Source of the DNA: Fen-1308 sp035319125
GTDB taxonomy: Bacteria; Nitrospirota; Thermodesulfovibrionia; Thermodesulfovibrionales; Dissulfurispiraceae
Direction of reading: 5' to 3'
DNA length: 64,000 nt
NCBI GenBank assembly: GCA_035319125.1
Contig: DATHDG010000026.1
Span: 1-64,000, forward strand
Made by a program: the position numbers and the translations under genes
Shown here: positions 46,256-54,529 of the stretch, one piece after another
How positions within the stretch are numbered: position 1 is the stretch's first letter
Layout of the letters: each line of letters begins with the position of its first letter
Notes under the pieces: model-generated
Database searches by the model: none
Told to the model about the DNA's origin: nothing
The model's input: only the letters and a program-made list of their open reading frames with translations

Positions 46256-47419
46256 ATGGAAAAAGATGCTTCGCTGCAGATAAGAAAGTTTGTTGCGCCG
46301 GAGTTTCTGTTCGGGTGGGGTTCCATAGAGCTGGCCGGTCAATATGCTGCTAATTTCAGAGCTCGGAAAGTGCTGCTTGTAACGGACAAGGGTGTCCGTG
46401 CAGCCGGCTGGACGGAGAAAGTTGAAAACTCACTTTCCGGAGCAGGCATCTCCTATGCCGTTTTCGATAGTGTTACTTCGGATCCAAAGGACGTTGAATC
46501 ATCAGCCGGCGCGGCATGTTATCATCGTGAGAAGTGCGATGTTATAGTTGCCGTTGGCGGCGGCAGCCCTATGGATTGCGCCAAAGGGATCGCCATCATA
46601 GTTGCAAACGGCGGTTCCGTGCTCGATTACGAAGGGGTCGATATGGTCTCAGTGCCTCCTCCGCCAATGATTTTCATTCCCACTACAGCGGGTACTTCTG
46701 CAGACATATCACAGTTTGCAATTATTACAGATACGGTTCGAAAGGTTAAGATAGCCATCGTGAGTAAAGCCATAATACCGGATATTTCCCTCATAGATCC
46801 GCAGACAACTCTTACAAAATCAGACAGCCTGACAGCAGCAACCGGCATGGATGTTCTTACTCATGCCGTTGAAGCATACGTCTCAAATGCAAGCTCGCCT
46901 ATTACAGACCTCCATGCTCTGGAATCAATAAGAATAGTAGCCTCAGACTTGCCCAAGATAATCGACGATCCAAAAAATGTACAATCAAGGACAAGAATGA
47001 TGCTGGCCAGTTTGCTTGCCGGCCTTGCTTTTTCGAACGCGAGCCTGGGAATGGTGCATGCGATGGCTCACGCCCTTGGAGGCAGATTCGGGCTTCCTCA
47101 CGGTGATTGCAATGCAATCCTGCTGGAGCATATTGCTTCATTTAATTATGATGCTGCGTCGGATAAATTTCAAAAAGTATTAGGCGCTCTCGGAGGAGAT
47201 GAGTCACTCGCCGGGAAAGAAGGTAAGCTGGCCCTTGCTAATGCTATTTCAGCGCTTAGGAAGAAGGTAGGTCTGCACGGCCGTCTGCATGATATGGGCC
47301 TTAAGAAAGACGATTTTCCACGTCTGGCCGAGTTTGCATTTAACGATCCATGTCTCGTGACTAACCCTAAAATGCCTCAAATCAATGACATAATAGAGTG
47401 CTATGAACAAGCATTTTAA
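46256..47419 (+). CDS. Iron-containing alcohol dehydrogenase (ErcA-like)
   Basis: 387 residues. Group III Fe-ADH: GGGSPMDCAKGIAI for NAD binding, and metal ligands Asp and His in ATGMDVLTHAVEAYVS, His in GMVHAMAHALGG and His in FGLPHGDCNA. It reduces or oxidises short-chain alcohols and aldehydes. A GAAAGGAAGG-like site precedes the ATG. Its end overlaps the next kinase gene by 17 bases; an Fe-ADH locked to a sensor kinase recalls the ErcA/ErcS regulatory pairing in pseudomonads, which makes a signalling role possible. Confidence 0.92.
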   Translation: MEKDASLQIRKFVAPEFLFGWGSIELAGQYAANFRARKVLLVTDKGVRAAGWTEKVENSLSGAGISYAVFDSVTSDPKDVESSAGAACYHREKCDVIVAVGGGSPMDCAKGIAIIVANGGSVLDYEGVDMVSVPPPPMIFIPTTAGTSADISQFAIITDTVRKVKIAIVSKAIIPDISLIDPQTTLTKSDSLTAATGMDVLTHAVEAYVSNASSPITDLHALESIRIVASDLPKIIDDPKNVQSRTRMMLASLLAGLAFSNASLGMVHAMAHALGGRFGLPHGDCNAILLEHIASFNYDAASDKFQKVLGALGGDESLAGKEGKLALANAISALRKKVGLHGRLHDMGLKKDDFPRLAEFAFNDPCLVTNPKMPQINDIIECYEQAF

Positions 47420-49076
47420 TCAGTCGGAATATAATGAATCCCTGCGCCGTAAGATAATAGGCCTCGGCGACGGTTCAGGCCGCAAGACATACTATCTTGA
47501 GTTGCAAGACCGCCTGCTGGATGTTGAACACCAAAAAGAGGAACTCGAAGAAAATAACCGCCTGATGACCAAGCTCTTGGATGACCTCACAGAATCAGAG
47601 CGTAAATACAGAGGCTTAGTTGACAACGCTCTTGTGGGAATTTTCAGATCGGACTTAAACGACAGATTCTTGTACGTTAACGAAGCCACTGTCAAGCTTT
47701 TCGGTTGTGAATCTGCAACAGAATTGCTTTCGAGGCCGGTAAGTTCCCGATATGTAAAACCTCAAGATCGCCAGATATTTTTGGATGCACTAAAAGAATC
47801 CGGAAAACTGCCGTACTATGAGATCACGATTATTACTCCGTCGGGGCAGCAAAAAACTCTTGCGGCAAGTGCTGTGCTGGAAAACGGGATTATCTCAGGT
47901 GTAAATGTGGACATCACCGAGAGAAAGGATTTGGAAGAACAGTTACGACAGGCTCAGAAGATGGAGGCCGTCGGCGTACTGGCAGGCGGCATTGCTCACG
48001 ATTTCAACAACATCATGTCGGTGATTCTCGGATTTACAGAACTCCTGCACATGATGCTGGCGTCAGACGACAGGGTTAAATCATATCTCGGGCAGATCAT
48101 GAAGGCTGTTGAACGCGCTTCGCGGCTGACACATAGCCTACTTGCGTTTAGCCGCAAGCAGGTCATGACCATAAGTGAAATCGACATAAATGATCTTATT
48201 GCCAGACTTAGCAATCTACTTGTACGAGTAATCGGTGAGGATATAGAACTCAGAACAGTGCTACAGCATCAGTCAGCAAAGATAATGGCTGACAGCGGTC
48301 AAATTGAGCAGATCATAATGAATCTTGCTACTAATGCTAGAGATGCTATGCCTAATGGCGGGACACTGACAATCGTAACCAGAACTGAAGATATTGGCCC
48401 AGCCTTCTGCGCAACACATGATTGCGACAAACCTGGCCGCTATGCAGTCATTTCTGTATCCGATACCGGAGTTGGGATGGATGAAGAGACCCGCAAGAGA
48501 ATTTTCGATCCCTTCTTTACTACAAAGGAACCAGGCAGGGGAACAGGCTTGGGTCTGGCTATGGTATACGGCATAGTGCGCCAGCATAACGGCATGATAG
48601 ATGTGACGAGCACGTTAGGTAAAGGCACCGTATTCCACATCTACTTACCAATTGTTCAAAACGTATCAACAGATAATCTAGAAACCGATGCACCAAAAAA
48701 AATCGTTGGCGGAACAGAGACAATTCTTGTAGCTGAAGATGATCCGACCCTTCGGGAGCTTTCCAGGATGATGTTGGAATCATACGGATATAAAGTAATT
48801 TTGGCTGAAGATGGTGAAGATGCTGTTTCAAAATATCAGGAACTCAACGACGGAATAGATCTGGTAATACTGGATATGATTATGCCAAAGATGAGCGGGC
48901 TCGAAGCATATAAAGCTATTCAGAAAATCAGACCGCATGGCAAAGTCGTGTTTCTGACTGGTTATACCGCGGATAAGTTGCAAAGAACAGGCTTTGATTC
49001 TGTGGATGTCGAAATAATCACAAAACCTATATCACAGCATGATCTGCTGACTATCGTCAGAAAAGTGCTGGGTTAA
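47403..49076 (+). CDS. PAS hybrid histidine kinase with C-terminal receiver
   Basis: 557 residues, no membrane segment. A coiled coil (about 25-60) leads to a PAS domain (about 62-180, YRGLVDNALVGIFRSDLNDR), H-box GGIAHDFNNIMSVILG, ATPase motifs NLATNARDAMPNGG, DTGVGM and GTGLGLAMVYGIV, and a C-terminal receiver (about 440-557) with phospho-Asp in LVILDMIMPKMSG. The start overlaps the alcohol dehydrogenase gene. The soluble PAS suggests an internal signal such as redox state or a metabolite. Confidence 0.93.
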   Translation: MNKHFNQSEYNESLRRKIIGLGDGSGRKTYYLELQDRLLDVEHQKEELEENNRLMTKLLDDLTESERKYRGLVDNALVGIFRSDLNDRFLYVNEATVKLFGCESATELLSRPVSSRYVKPQDRQIFLDALKESGKLPYYEITIITPSGQQKTLAASAVLENGIISGVNVDITERKDLEEQLRQAQKMEAVGVLAGGIAHDFNNIMSVILGFTELLHMMLASDDRVKSYLGQIMKAVERASRLTHSLLAFSRKQVMTISEIDINDLIARLSNLLVRVIGEDIELRTVLQHQSAKIMADSGQIEQIIMNLATNARDAMPNGGTLTIVTRTEDIGPAFCATHDCDKPGRYAVISVSDTGVGMDEETRKRIFDPFFTTKEPGRGTGLGLAMVYGIVRQHNGMIDVTSTLGKGTVFHIYLPIVQNVSTDNLETDAPKKIVGGTETILVAEDDPTLRELSRMMLESYGYKVILAEDGEDAVSKYQELNDGIDLVILDMIMPKMSGLEAYKAIQKIRPHGKVVFLTGYTADKLQRTGFDSVDVEIITKPISQHDLLTIVRKVLG

Positions 49077-49114
49077 TCTTAATTCATCCGGAAAAGCAAG
49101 GAATACAAGGATGA

Positions 49115-49149
49115 TTGAAAAAAGAAAGAGAGCCGGGCAGTTGCCCGGC
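49115..49149 (-). terminator. Rho-independent terminator of the DKK-repeat protein gene
   Basis: GCCGGGCA and TGCCCGGC pair perfectly (49132-49149, two-base loop GT). On the minus strand the stem is followed by CTCTTTCTTTTTTC, so it terminates the gene ending at 49174. Confidence 0.8.
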
Positions 49150-49173
49150 CCGTAGTGCTAATCTGGCCGAAAA

Positions 49174-49482
49174 TTATTTCTTATCGGTTTTCTTGTCAGC
49201 TTTTTTATCGGTTTTCTTGTCGGCTTTCTTGTCAGCCTTTGATTCTATGGAAGTGGCTTTCATGGTGTACTTAATCGTCACCTTGTCGCCAACCTTGACA
49301 TCTCCAGTAGTTTTGGTGTCCTTATCCTTAGCGATTTCCCATTTCTCTTTGCCCTTCTGTACAACTATCTTGTCATCCTTGGCTTCCAGAACCGGGCCTG
49401 TCACCTGATATTCGACGGTGCCTGCAAAAGCCGCCGATACCGCAAATGCCACTAACACAAGAACTGCAAGAACTGTTTTCAT
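49174..49482 (-). CDS. Small secreted protein with C-terminal DKK repeats
   Basis: 102 residues: a clear signal peptide (MKTVLAVLVLVAFAVSAAFA), then an about 55-residue beta-rich domain (GTVEYQVTGPVLEAKDDKIV, GDVKVGDKVTIKYTMKA) like a small OB or SH3 barrel, and a tail of four-residue units ADKK/TDKK repeated five times. The DNA of the tail is a 12-base tandem repeat. Ribosome site GAGGAGG lies before the ATG and a strong terminator follows. I do not know the function; a periplasmic metal- or polyanion-binding role is possible from the charge. Confidence 0.8.
   Translation of the reverse strand: MKTVLAVLVLVAFAVSAAFAGTVEYQVTGPVLEAKDDKIVVQKGKEKWEIAKDKDTKTTGDVKVGDKVTIKYTMKATSIESKADKKADKKTDKKADKKTDKK
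49175..49238 (-). repeat. 12-base tandem repeat encoding (A/T)DKK units
   Basis: Five near-identical 12-base units encode ADKK, ADKK, TDKK, ADKK, TDKK at the C-terminus of the secreted protein. Such tracts change copy number by slippage without breaking the frame. Confidence 0.75.
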
Positions 49483-49647
49483 TTACAACCTCCTCATATT
49501 ATTTTCACAATAATGTATAGTAAATTTCTCATCCTGTCAATAACAAATGCATATCGTGTCGATTTTTGCTTATGTCTTGAGAGTTGTCTTGGCTCATCAT
49601 CATACCACAGCATCATTTTTGTTGTTTACCTCTAAATATCAAGCTGT

Positions 49648-49689
49648 TTACTTTTCTTTTTACATGTTGATACAATTCATCACACAAAA
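49648..49689 (+). promoter_or_regulatory. Promoter-like region of the H1-like gene with ATTCATCACA motif
   Basis: TTTACT (from 49648) and TACAAT (49671-49676) lie 17-18 bases apart. The -10 overlaps ATTCATCACACAAAA (49675-49689), which recurs with one mismatch at 55761-55775 upstream of another small basic protein. It may be a shared operator. Confidence 0.35.
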
Positions 49690-49706
49690 TTTTGGAGGTT
49701 TTGCCG

Positions 49707-50621
49707 ATGGGAAATAAAAAGGTCGCTGCCGGTAAGAAGGTCGCTAAGAGTAAGATTGCAGCGAACAGGAAAGTTTCAGAAAAGAAGGCCTCAAGCAAGA
49801 AAATGGTCGCATCAAAAGGTGGCGGGAAATCAGCCATCAAAAAAAGTTCATCTAAGACAACCATCACAAAAAAGACCGCCCACAAAAAACCCGCCACAAA
49901 AAAACCGGGTTCTAAAGTAGCATCTGTCAAGAAAACCACTTCCAACAAGATCTCTTCTAAGAAAACCATTGCAAAGAAAATTGTTAAGAAATCCCCGGTG
50001 AAAAAGATATCTTCATCAAAGCCTGCGTCAAAAATAATGGCGAAGATAAAAACTGCTCGAACAAAGACGCCCCCTGTCAAGCCTCTTCAAAGTAAGACTA
50101 AAGTTATAAAGAAAAAGGCTGCTGTCAAGCCTGTCGTCAAGAAAGCAAGCGTCACAACAAAGAAGCCAAAGAAAACTGTAAAACAGAGCAAGAGTATAGT
50201 TGCCAAGAAGCCGGTCGTTAAACTTGCCATGAAAAGCGTTAAGGCTGTTAAGGTTGATTCTACAATGCAGGCAAAGACAGCTGCTGCAAAGCCACGGCCG
50301 TCACCCAGAAAAGCAGTTGCAGCTAAACCTTCAGCCAAGCAGGCAAAGAGTCATGTCAAATCGCGGAAAGCTCCCCTCACTGCGCCTGTTTCAGTTCTTA
50401 AGCCTGTAATTCCGGTCAAGCCACAGCCTTCTATCAAGCGTGTATCATCTTTAAACATAATGAAGGAACACCCGATAAAAGAGATATTGGTTCGGCTTTC
50501 TGAAGCCAACAAGCCAGTGACAAGGAATGCTTCAAGCGCCATATCCGCAGTGACTCATAAAACAACTCCACAACTCGGAACTTCTAAGCTTCCTTTTTTG
50601 AAAAAGACAGGGCGCATCTGA
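49707..50621 (+). CDS. Histone H1-like Lys/Ala/Ser/Thr-rich protein
   Basis: 304 residues from ATG 49707, with GGAGG 8 bases upstream. Nearly the whole chain is low-complexity: Lys-Lys pairs with Ala, Ser, Thr, Val and Pro (KKVAAGKKV, KKTAHKKPATKKP, KKPKKTVKQ), as in the tail of eukaryotic histone H1 and bacterial AlgP/Hc1-type proteins. The last 60 residues are less repetitive (IMKEHPIKEILVRLSE). It would be strongly basic and probably binds DNA or another polyanion. It ends 4 bases before livH of the next operon, which is unexpected company. Confidence 0.85.
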   Translation: MGNKKVAAGKKVAKSKIAANRKVSEKKASSKKMVASKGGGKSAIKKSSSKTTITKKTAHKKPATKKPGSKVASVKKTTSNKISSKKTIAKKIVKKSPVKKISSSKPASKIMAKIKTARTKTPPVKPLQSKTKVIKKKAAVKPVVKKASVTTKKPKKTVKQSKSIVAKKPVVKLAMKSVKAVKVDSTMQAKTAAAKPRPSPRKAVAAKPSAKQAKSHVKSRKAPLTAPVSVLKPVIPVKPQPSIKRVSSLNIMKEHPIKEILVRLSEANKPVTRNASSAISAVTHKTTPQLGTSKLPFLKKTGRI

Positions 50622-50625
50622 ATTA

Positions 50626-51522
50626 ATGCTTCTTCAGCAGCTTATCAACGGACTGACCCTGGGCTGCGTTTATGCCATTATCGCGCTTGGGTATACGATG
50701 GTTTACGGCATTTTAGAGCTTATCAATTTCGCCCACGGCGAGGTATATATGCTCGGCGCATATCTTGGCATAATTCTCATGGGCTTTTTCACTGTATCCG
50801 GATTCACTGGTATTGGCCTGTCTCTTGTCTTGACTACAGTGTTTGCAGCCATGTTTTGCGCAACGTACGGTTTTGTCATGGAGAAAGTTGCATATAAACC
50901 ATTGCGCAATGCACCGCGCCTGAGCCCTCTGATTAGCGCGATAGGCATCTCCATTTTTCTGCAAAATTTCGTTATGCTGACGCAGGGTGCAACAGACAAG
51001 GTCTTCCCTTATAAGTTTGGCAATACAGCTCTTATCATCAATGATGTTAGGATGACAGCGACGCAAGTGCTCATTATTGCAGCGTCGGCAGTGATGATGA
51101 TATCGCTTCGTTTTTTTGTTTCACGCACGCGTATCGGAAAAGCAATGCGCGCTACATCTCAAGACCAAATCATGGCTACGTTGGTTGGCATTGATGTTGA
51201 CGCAATTATATCTTTAACATTCATCATAGGCGCAGCCATGGCGGCAATTGCAGGCGTCATGGTCGCAGCTTATTATGGCCTCGTCAATTACACTATCGGG
51301 TACATTGCCGGCATCAAGGCCTTTACGGCAGCAGTGCTGGGAGGGATCGGCAGCATAAGGGGCGCTATGCTTGGAGGTGTTGTTCTTGGCCTTATGGAAA
51401 GCATCGGCGCTGCCTATATATCAACAGAGTACAAGGATGCAATTGCTTTCGTCGTTCTTATCTTGATCCTGCTTGTAAAGCCCGCTGGCATTTTTGGGAG
51501 AGACATACCGGAGAAAGTATAA
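50626..51522 (+). CDS. livH: Branched-chain amino-acid type ABC permease LivH (second copy)
   Basis: 298 residues with GLTLGCVYAIIALGYTMVYGI, INFAHGEVYMLGAYLG and AVLGGIGSIRGAMLGGVVLG. A full second LivHMGF set follows with spacings of 4 bases, 1 base and a 1-base overlap, so it is a single operon. The ATG at 50626 follows the H1-like gene by 4 bases. The sequence differs clearly from the first copy, arguing for separate substrate. Confidence 0.93.
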   Translation: MLLQQLINGLTLGCVYAIIALGYTMVYGILELINFAHGEVYMLGAYLGIILMGFFTVSGFTGIGLSLVLTTVFAAMFCATYGFVMEKVAYKPLRNAPRLSPLISAIGISIFLQNFVMLTQGATDKVFPYKFGNTALIINDVRMTATQVLIIAASAVMMISLRFFVSRTRIGKAMRATSQDQIMATLVGIDVDAIISLTFIIGAAMAAIAGVMVAAYYGLVNYTIGYIAGIKAFTAAVLGGIGSIRGAMLGGVVLGLMESIGAAYISTEYKDAIAFVVLILILLVKPAGIFGRDIPEKV

Positions 51523-51526
51523 AATC

Positions 51527-52633
51527 ATGAAGCCGTTAAATTACCTGTTTAAAAGAGGAACAAAGATCATATTTGCGGCCTTTTTGGGTGCTTTAATGCT
51601 GCTCCCTTTCAAGGGCGTCGTACCTTCCCTAATACTTTTTGCTGCCATTGCATTGTGCTCAACGGTCTGGTCAATGTCGAGCAAGATCCGGATGCCATTA
51701 GAACCCGGCGCAATTACAGCATTCATCAATAATAATAAAACATGGCTAGTTTTATCACTGGTTGTCATCCTTGCTGTATGCCCGCTCGTACTTAATAATT
51801 ATTTCATAGATGTGCTGATAATGGCAGGAATATATTCCATTCTTGCAGTAGGATTGAATGTTATCGTTGGCTTCACCGGACTATTGAATCTCGGATTTGC
51901 TGCCTTCTATGCATGCGGCGCATATACTTATGCATTGCTCAACACACAATTAGGTCTTGGCTTCTGGGTTTGCCTTCCCATATCTGCCCTGTTAACCTCG
52001 TGTGCCGGCTTTCTGTTGGCAGTGCCTGCATTAAGGTTGCGCGGAGATTATCTGGCGATAGTGACTCTCGGCTTTGGAGAGATCACCCGCCTCATCCTCA
52101 ATAACTGGGACAGTTTAACACATGGACCTAACGGCATCACCGGAATTGAGGCGCCTGCCATTGCCGGAATTTCATTGCATGATCAACATTATTATTTTTA
52201 TCTTGTCTTCTGTGCATTAGCTATTTCTCTTCTTATCATAAAGCGTGTTGAAACATCCAGGTTCGGTCGGGCGTGGAAAGCCATCAAGGAAAACGAGATA
52301 GCAGCATCTTCGATAGGTATAAACACCACAAAATACAAACTCTTCGCATTTGCTTTCGGATCATTATGGGCCGGTATCGCCGGAATGCTTTTCGCAGCCA
52401 AGATGCAGTTCGTATCACCGGAGAGTTTTACTTTTATGGAGTCCATTCTAATATTGAGCATGGTAATCCTTGGCGGCCTCGGCAATACATACGGAGCAGT
52501 TTTGGGAGCGTTTATACTTGTTATACTCCCGGAAGCCCTAAGAGAGATGCAGTTATACAGAATGCTAATACTTGGAATAGGTTTAGTATTGCTCATGAGG
52601 TTCAGGCCTCAAGGACTGCTGGGAGTGAAATAA
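51527..52633 (+). CDS. livM: Branched-chain amino-acid type ABC permease LivM (second copy)
   Basis: 368 residues from ATG 51527 (MKPLNYLFKRGTK). It has an extended N-terminus of about 80 residues with extra hydrophobic segments before the LivM core (GLNVIVGFTGLLNLGFAAFY, LRLRGDYLAIVTLGFGEI). The longer frame start at 51494 overlaps livH and is rejected. Confidence 0.93.
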   Translation: MKPLNYLFKRGTKIIFAAFLGALMLLPFKGVVPSLILFAAIALCSTVWSMSSKIRMPLEPGAITAFINNNKTWLVLSLVVILAVCPLVLNNYFIDVLIMAGIYSILAVGLNVIVGFTGLLNLGFAAFYACGAYTYALLNTQLGLGFWVCLPISALLTSCAGFLLAVPALRLRGDYLAIVTLGFGEITRLILNNWDSLTHGPNGITGIEAPAIAGISLHDQHYYFYLVFCALAISLLIIKRVETSRFGRAWKAIKENEIAASSIGINTTKYKLFAFAFGSLWAGIAGMLFAAKMQFVSPESFTFMESILILSMVILGGLGNTYGAVLGAFILVILPEALREMQLYRMLILGIGLVLLMRFRPQGLLGVK

Positions 52634-52634
52634 T

Positions 52635-53402
52635 ATGCATATTCTCCATGCGCGGGAGCTAAGCAAGCAATTCGGAGGCGTCAAGGCTATAGAAGGTGTT
52701 AGCTTCAGGATAAAACGCAATGCGATCGCCAGCATCATAGGACCAAATGGTGCGGGCAAGACTACCTTGTTCAATTGCCTGACTGGTATAACATCTCCGT
52801 CCTCCGGCCAAATTAATTTTCAAGAAAAAGACATATCAGGATTTTCACCGCACAAGATCGCGCGTATGGGCATAGCACGCACTTTTCAAAATATAAGGCT
52901 TTTTTCCGATATGACTGTAATAGAAAATGTAATGGTAGCCCAGCATTCCAGAATACGCTACAGCCTGCCGGGAACCATTATACGCAGTCGAACTTTCAGA
53001 TCGCACGAAACCTTGATCAGGAATAAAGCTTATGAATTCCTTGAACTTGCGAATCTGGAAGAACATGCCGGATCTCGCGCCGGTGAATTACCATACGGAA
53101 GCCAGAGAAGACTTGAAATAGCGCGAGCTCTTGCGACCGAACCCGAGATTCTTCTTCTTGACGAGCCAACAGCAGGCATGAATCCGTCAGAAACCAGGGA
53201 TGTGATGTCATTGATCAAAACAATGCAGCAACTCGGAAAGACCGTTATTTTGATAGAACATGACATGCACCTTGTCATGGGCATTTCGGATTGGATCATA
53301 GTATTGGATCATGGAGTGAAAATAGCAGAAGGAACTCCTGCAGAAGTCAAGAACGATCCTCTCGTTATTGAAGCATATCTCGGCAAGGAGATTACTCATT
53401 AA
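52635..53402 (+). CDS. livG: Branched-chain amino-acid type ABC ATPase LivG (second copy)
   Basis: 255 residues with GPNGAGKTTLFNCLTGIT, GIARTFQNIRLFSDMTV, LPYGSQRRLEIARALAT and LLLLDEPTAGMNP, all LivG-type. Its TAA shares one base with the ATG of livF. Confidence 0.94.
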   Translation: MHILHARELSKQFGGVKAIEGVSFRIKRNAIASIIGPNGAGKTTLFNCLTGITSPSSGQINFQEKDISGFSPHKIARMGIARTFQNIRLFSDMTVIENVMVAQHSRIRYSLPGTIIRSRTFRSHETLIRNKAYEFLELANLEEHAGSRAGELPYGSQRRLEIARALATEPEILLLDEPTAGMNPSETRDVMSLIKTMQQLGKTVILIEHDMHLVMGISDWIIVLDHGVKIAEGTPAEVKNDPLVIEAYLGKEITH

Positions 53403-54103
53403 TGCTCTCACTGCGCTCGGTAAATGCATCATATGGACCGATTAAGGCACTCAAAGACATCGATCTTGAAGTTAAAAGCGGCGAAATAGTTTGTCTGTTA
53501 GGCAGCAACGGAGCGGGGAAAAGTACCACTCTAATGACAATCTCCGGCATTCTGCGCCCGGATTCAGGAGAGATCATATTCGACGGTGAATCGATAGCCG
53601 CGACGCCACCGGATCAAATCGTCCGCAAAGGCATATGTCAGGTGCCGGAGGGCCGAAGGATATTCCCCAGATTATCTGTGCTCGACAACCTTGAAGTGGG
53701 AGCTTTCAGCGCAGCAGCAGGAGACTTCGACCGTAACCTTGAAAAGGTCTTTTCCATATTTCCGATACTCAAGGAGCGTATCCGCCAGCAAGGCGGTACG
53801 CTGAGCGGCGGCGAACAGCAGATGCTGGCCATTGGCAGGTCGCTAATGTCAAATCCAAAGCTGCTGCTGCTAGATGAGCCATCTCTTGGGCTGGCACCAA
53901 TCATGGTCAGCCGCATCTTTAAGGTTATTCAAGAGATTAATAAGGAAGGGATTACTGTGCTTCTTGTAGAGCAGAATGCGCGTGCAGCGCTAAAGCTGTC
54001 CAACAGAGGTTATGTTCTGGAAAATGGAGCCATCCAGCTCTGCGGCACAGGGGATGAACTGCTGGATAATGATGCTGTAAAAAAAGCATATTTGGGTCTT
54101 TAA
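53402..54103 (+). CDS. livF: Branched-chain amino-acid type ABC ATPase LivF (second copy)
   Basis: 233 residues with GSNGAGKSTTLMTISGIL, LSGGEQQMLAIGRSLM, LLLLDEPSLGLAP and VEQNARAALKLSNRGYV. This ends the operon; no binding protein (LivK) is encoded beside it, so the periplasmic partner must lie elsewhere or be shared. Confidence 0.94.
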   Translation: MLSLRSVNASYGPIKALKDIDLEVKSGEIVCLLGSNGAGKSTTLMTISGILRPDSGEIIFDGESIAATPPDQIVRKGICQVPEGRRIFPRLSVLDNLEVGAFSAAAGDFDRNLEKVFSIFPILKERIRQQGGTLSGGEQQMLAIGRSLMSNPKLLLLDEPSLGLAPIMVSRIFKVIQEINKEGITVLLVEQNARAALKLSNRGYVLENGAIQLCGTGDELLDNDAVKKAYLGL

Positions 54104-54160
54104 TATGCCTATTTGCTGAACTATATTTACTTTTAAACTTGAAGTAAGCATCATATTTTC

Positions 54161-54436
54161 ATGAAAACACGGGCGCATCTTTTTATATCAGGCAAAGTAC
54201 AGAAAGTGGGATTCAGGGTTTTTGTAAGCGAAGTTGCATTGTCGCATAATTTAACCGGATATGTAATGAATTCTGGCAACTCCGAAATTGAAGCTGTATT
54301 TGAAGGTGAAAAAGAGTCGATAAAATCAGCCATCAGGAAATGCAAGGAAGGGATACCCTCTGCTAAAGTCGAGATAGTCGACGCCAACTGGGAAGAAAAG
54401 CCGGAAAACCTGACCACCTTCATGATCCGCTATTAA
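54161..54436 (+). CDS. Acylphosphatase
   Basis: 91 residues, the normal size. The family loop is GKVQKVGFRVFV (catalytic Arg in GFR), and the Asn is in GYVMNSGNSEIEAVFEG. It hydrolyses acyl phosphates such as carbamoyl phosphate. It stands alone between livF and bioB. Confidence 0.93.
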   Translation: MKTRAHLFISGKVQKVGFRVFVSEVALSHNLTGYVMNSGNSEIEAVFEGEKESIKSAIRKCKEGIPSAKVEIVDANWEEKPENLTTFMIRY

Positions 54437-54529
54437 TACCGCTCACAAAAATTCCACGTTCAGTACTATTGTATCCCACTGTAATGCTGATTTGACATTT
54501 TCTTTTTCTGTGAAGGAACATAAAACTTA

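Noticed and set aside
49115..49408. 97-residue plus-strand ORF with FLSVFLSAFLS repeats
   Set aside because: It is the mirror of the DKK repeat and runs through the terminator stem.
49613..50080. 155-residue minus-strand ORF opposite the H1-like gene
   Set aside because: A long antisense frame is expected opposite Lys-rich AAG/AAA codons (reads as Phe/Leu); no ribosome site.
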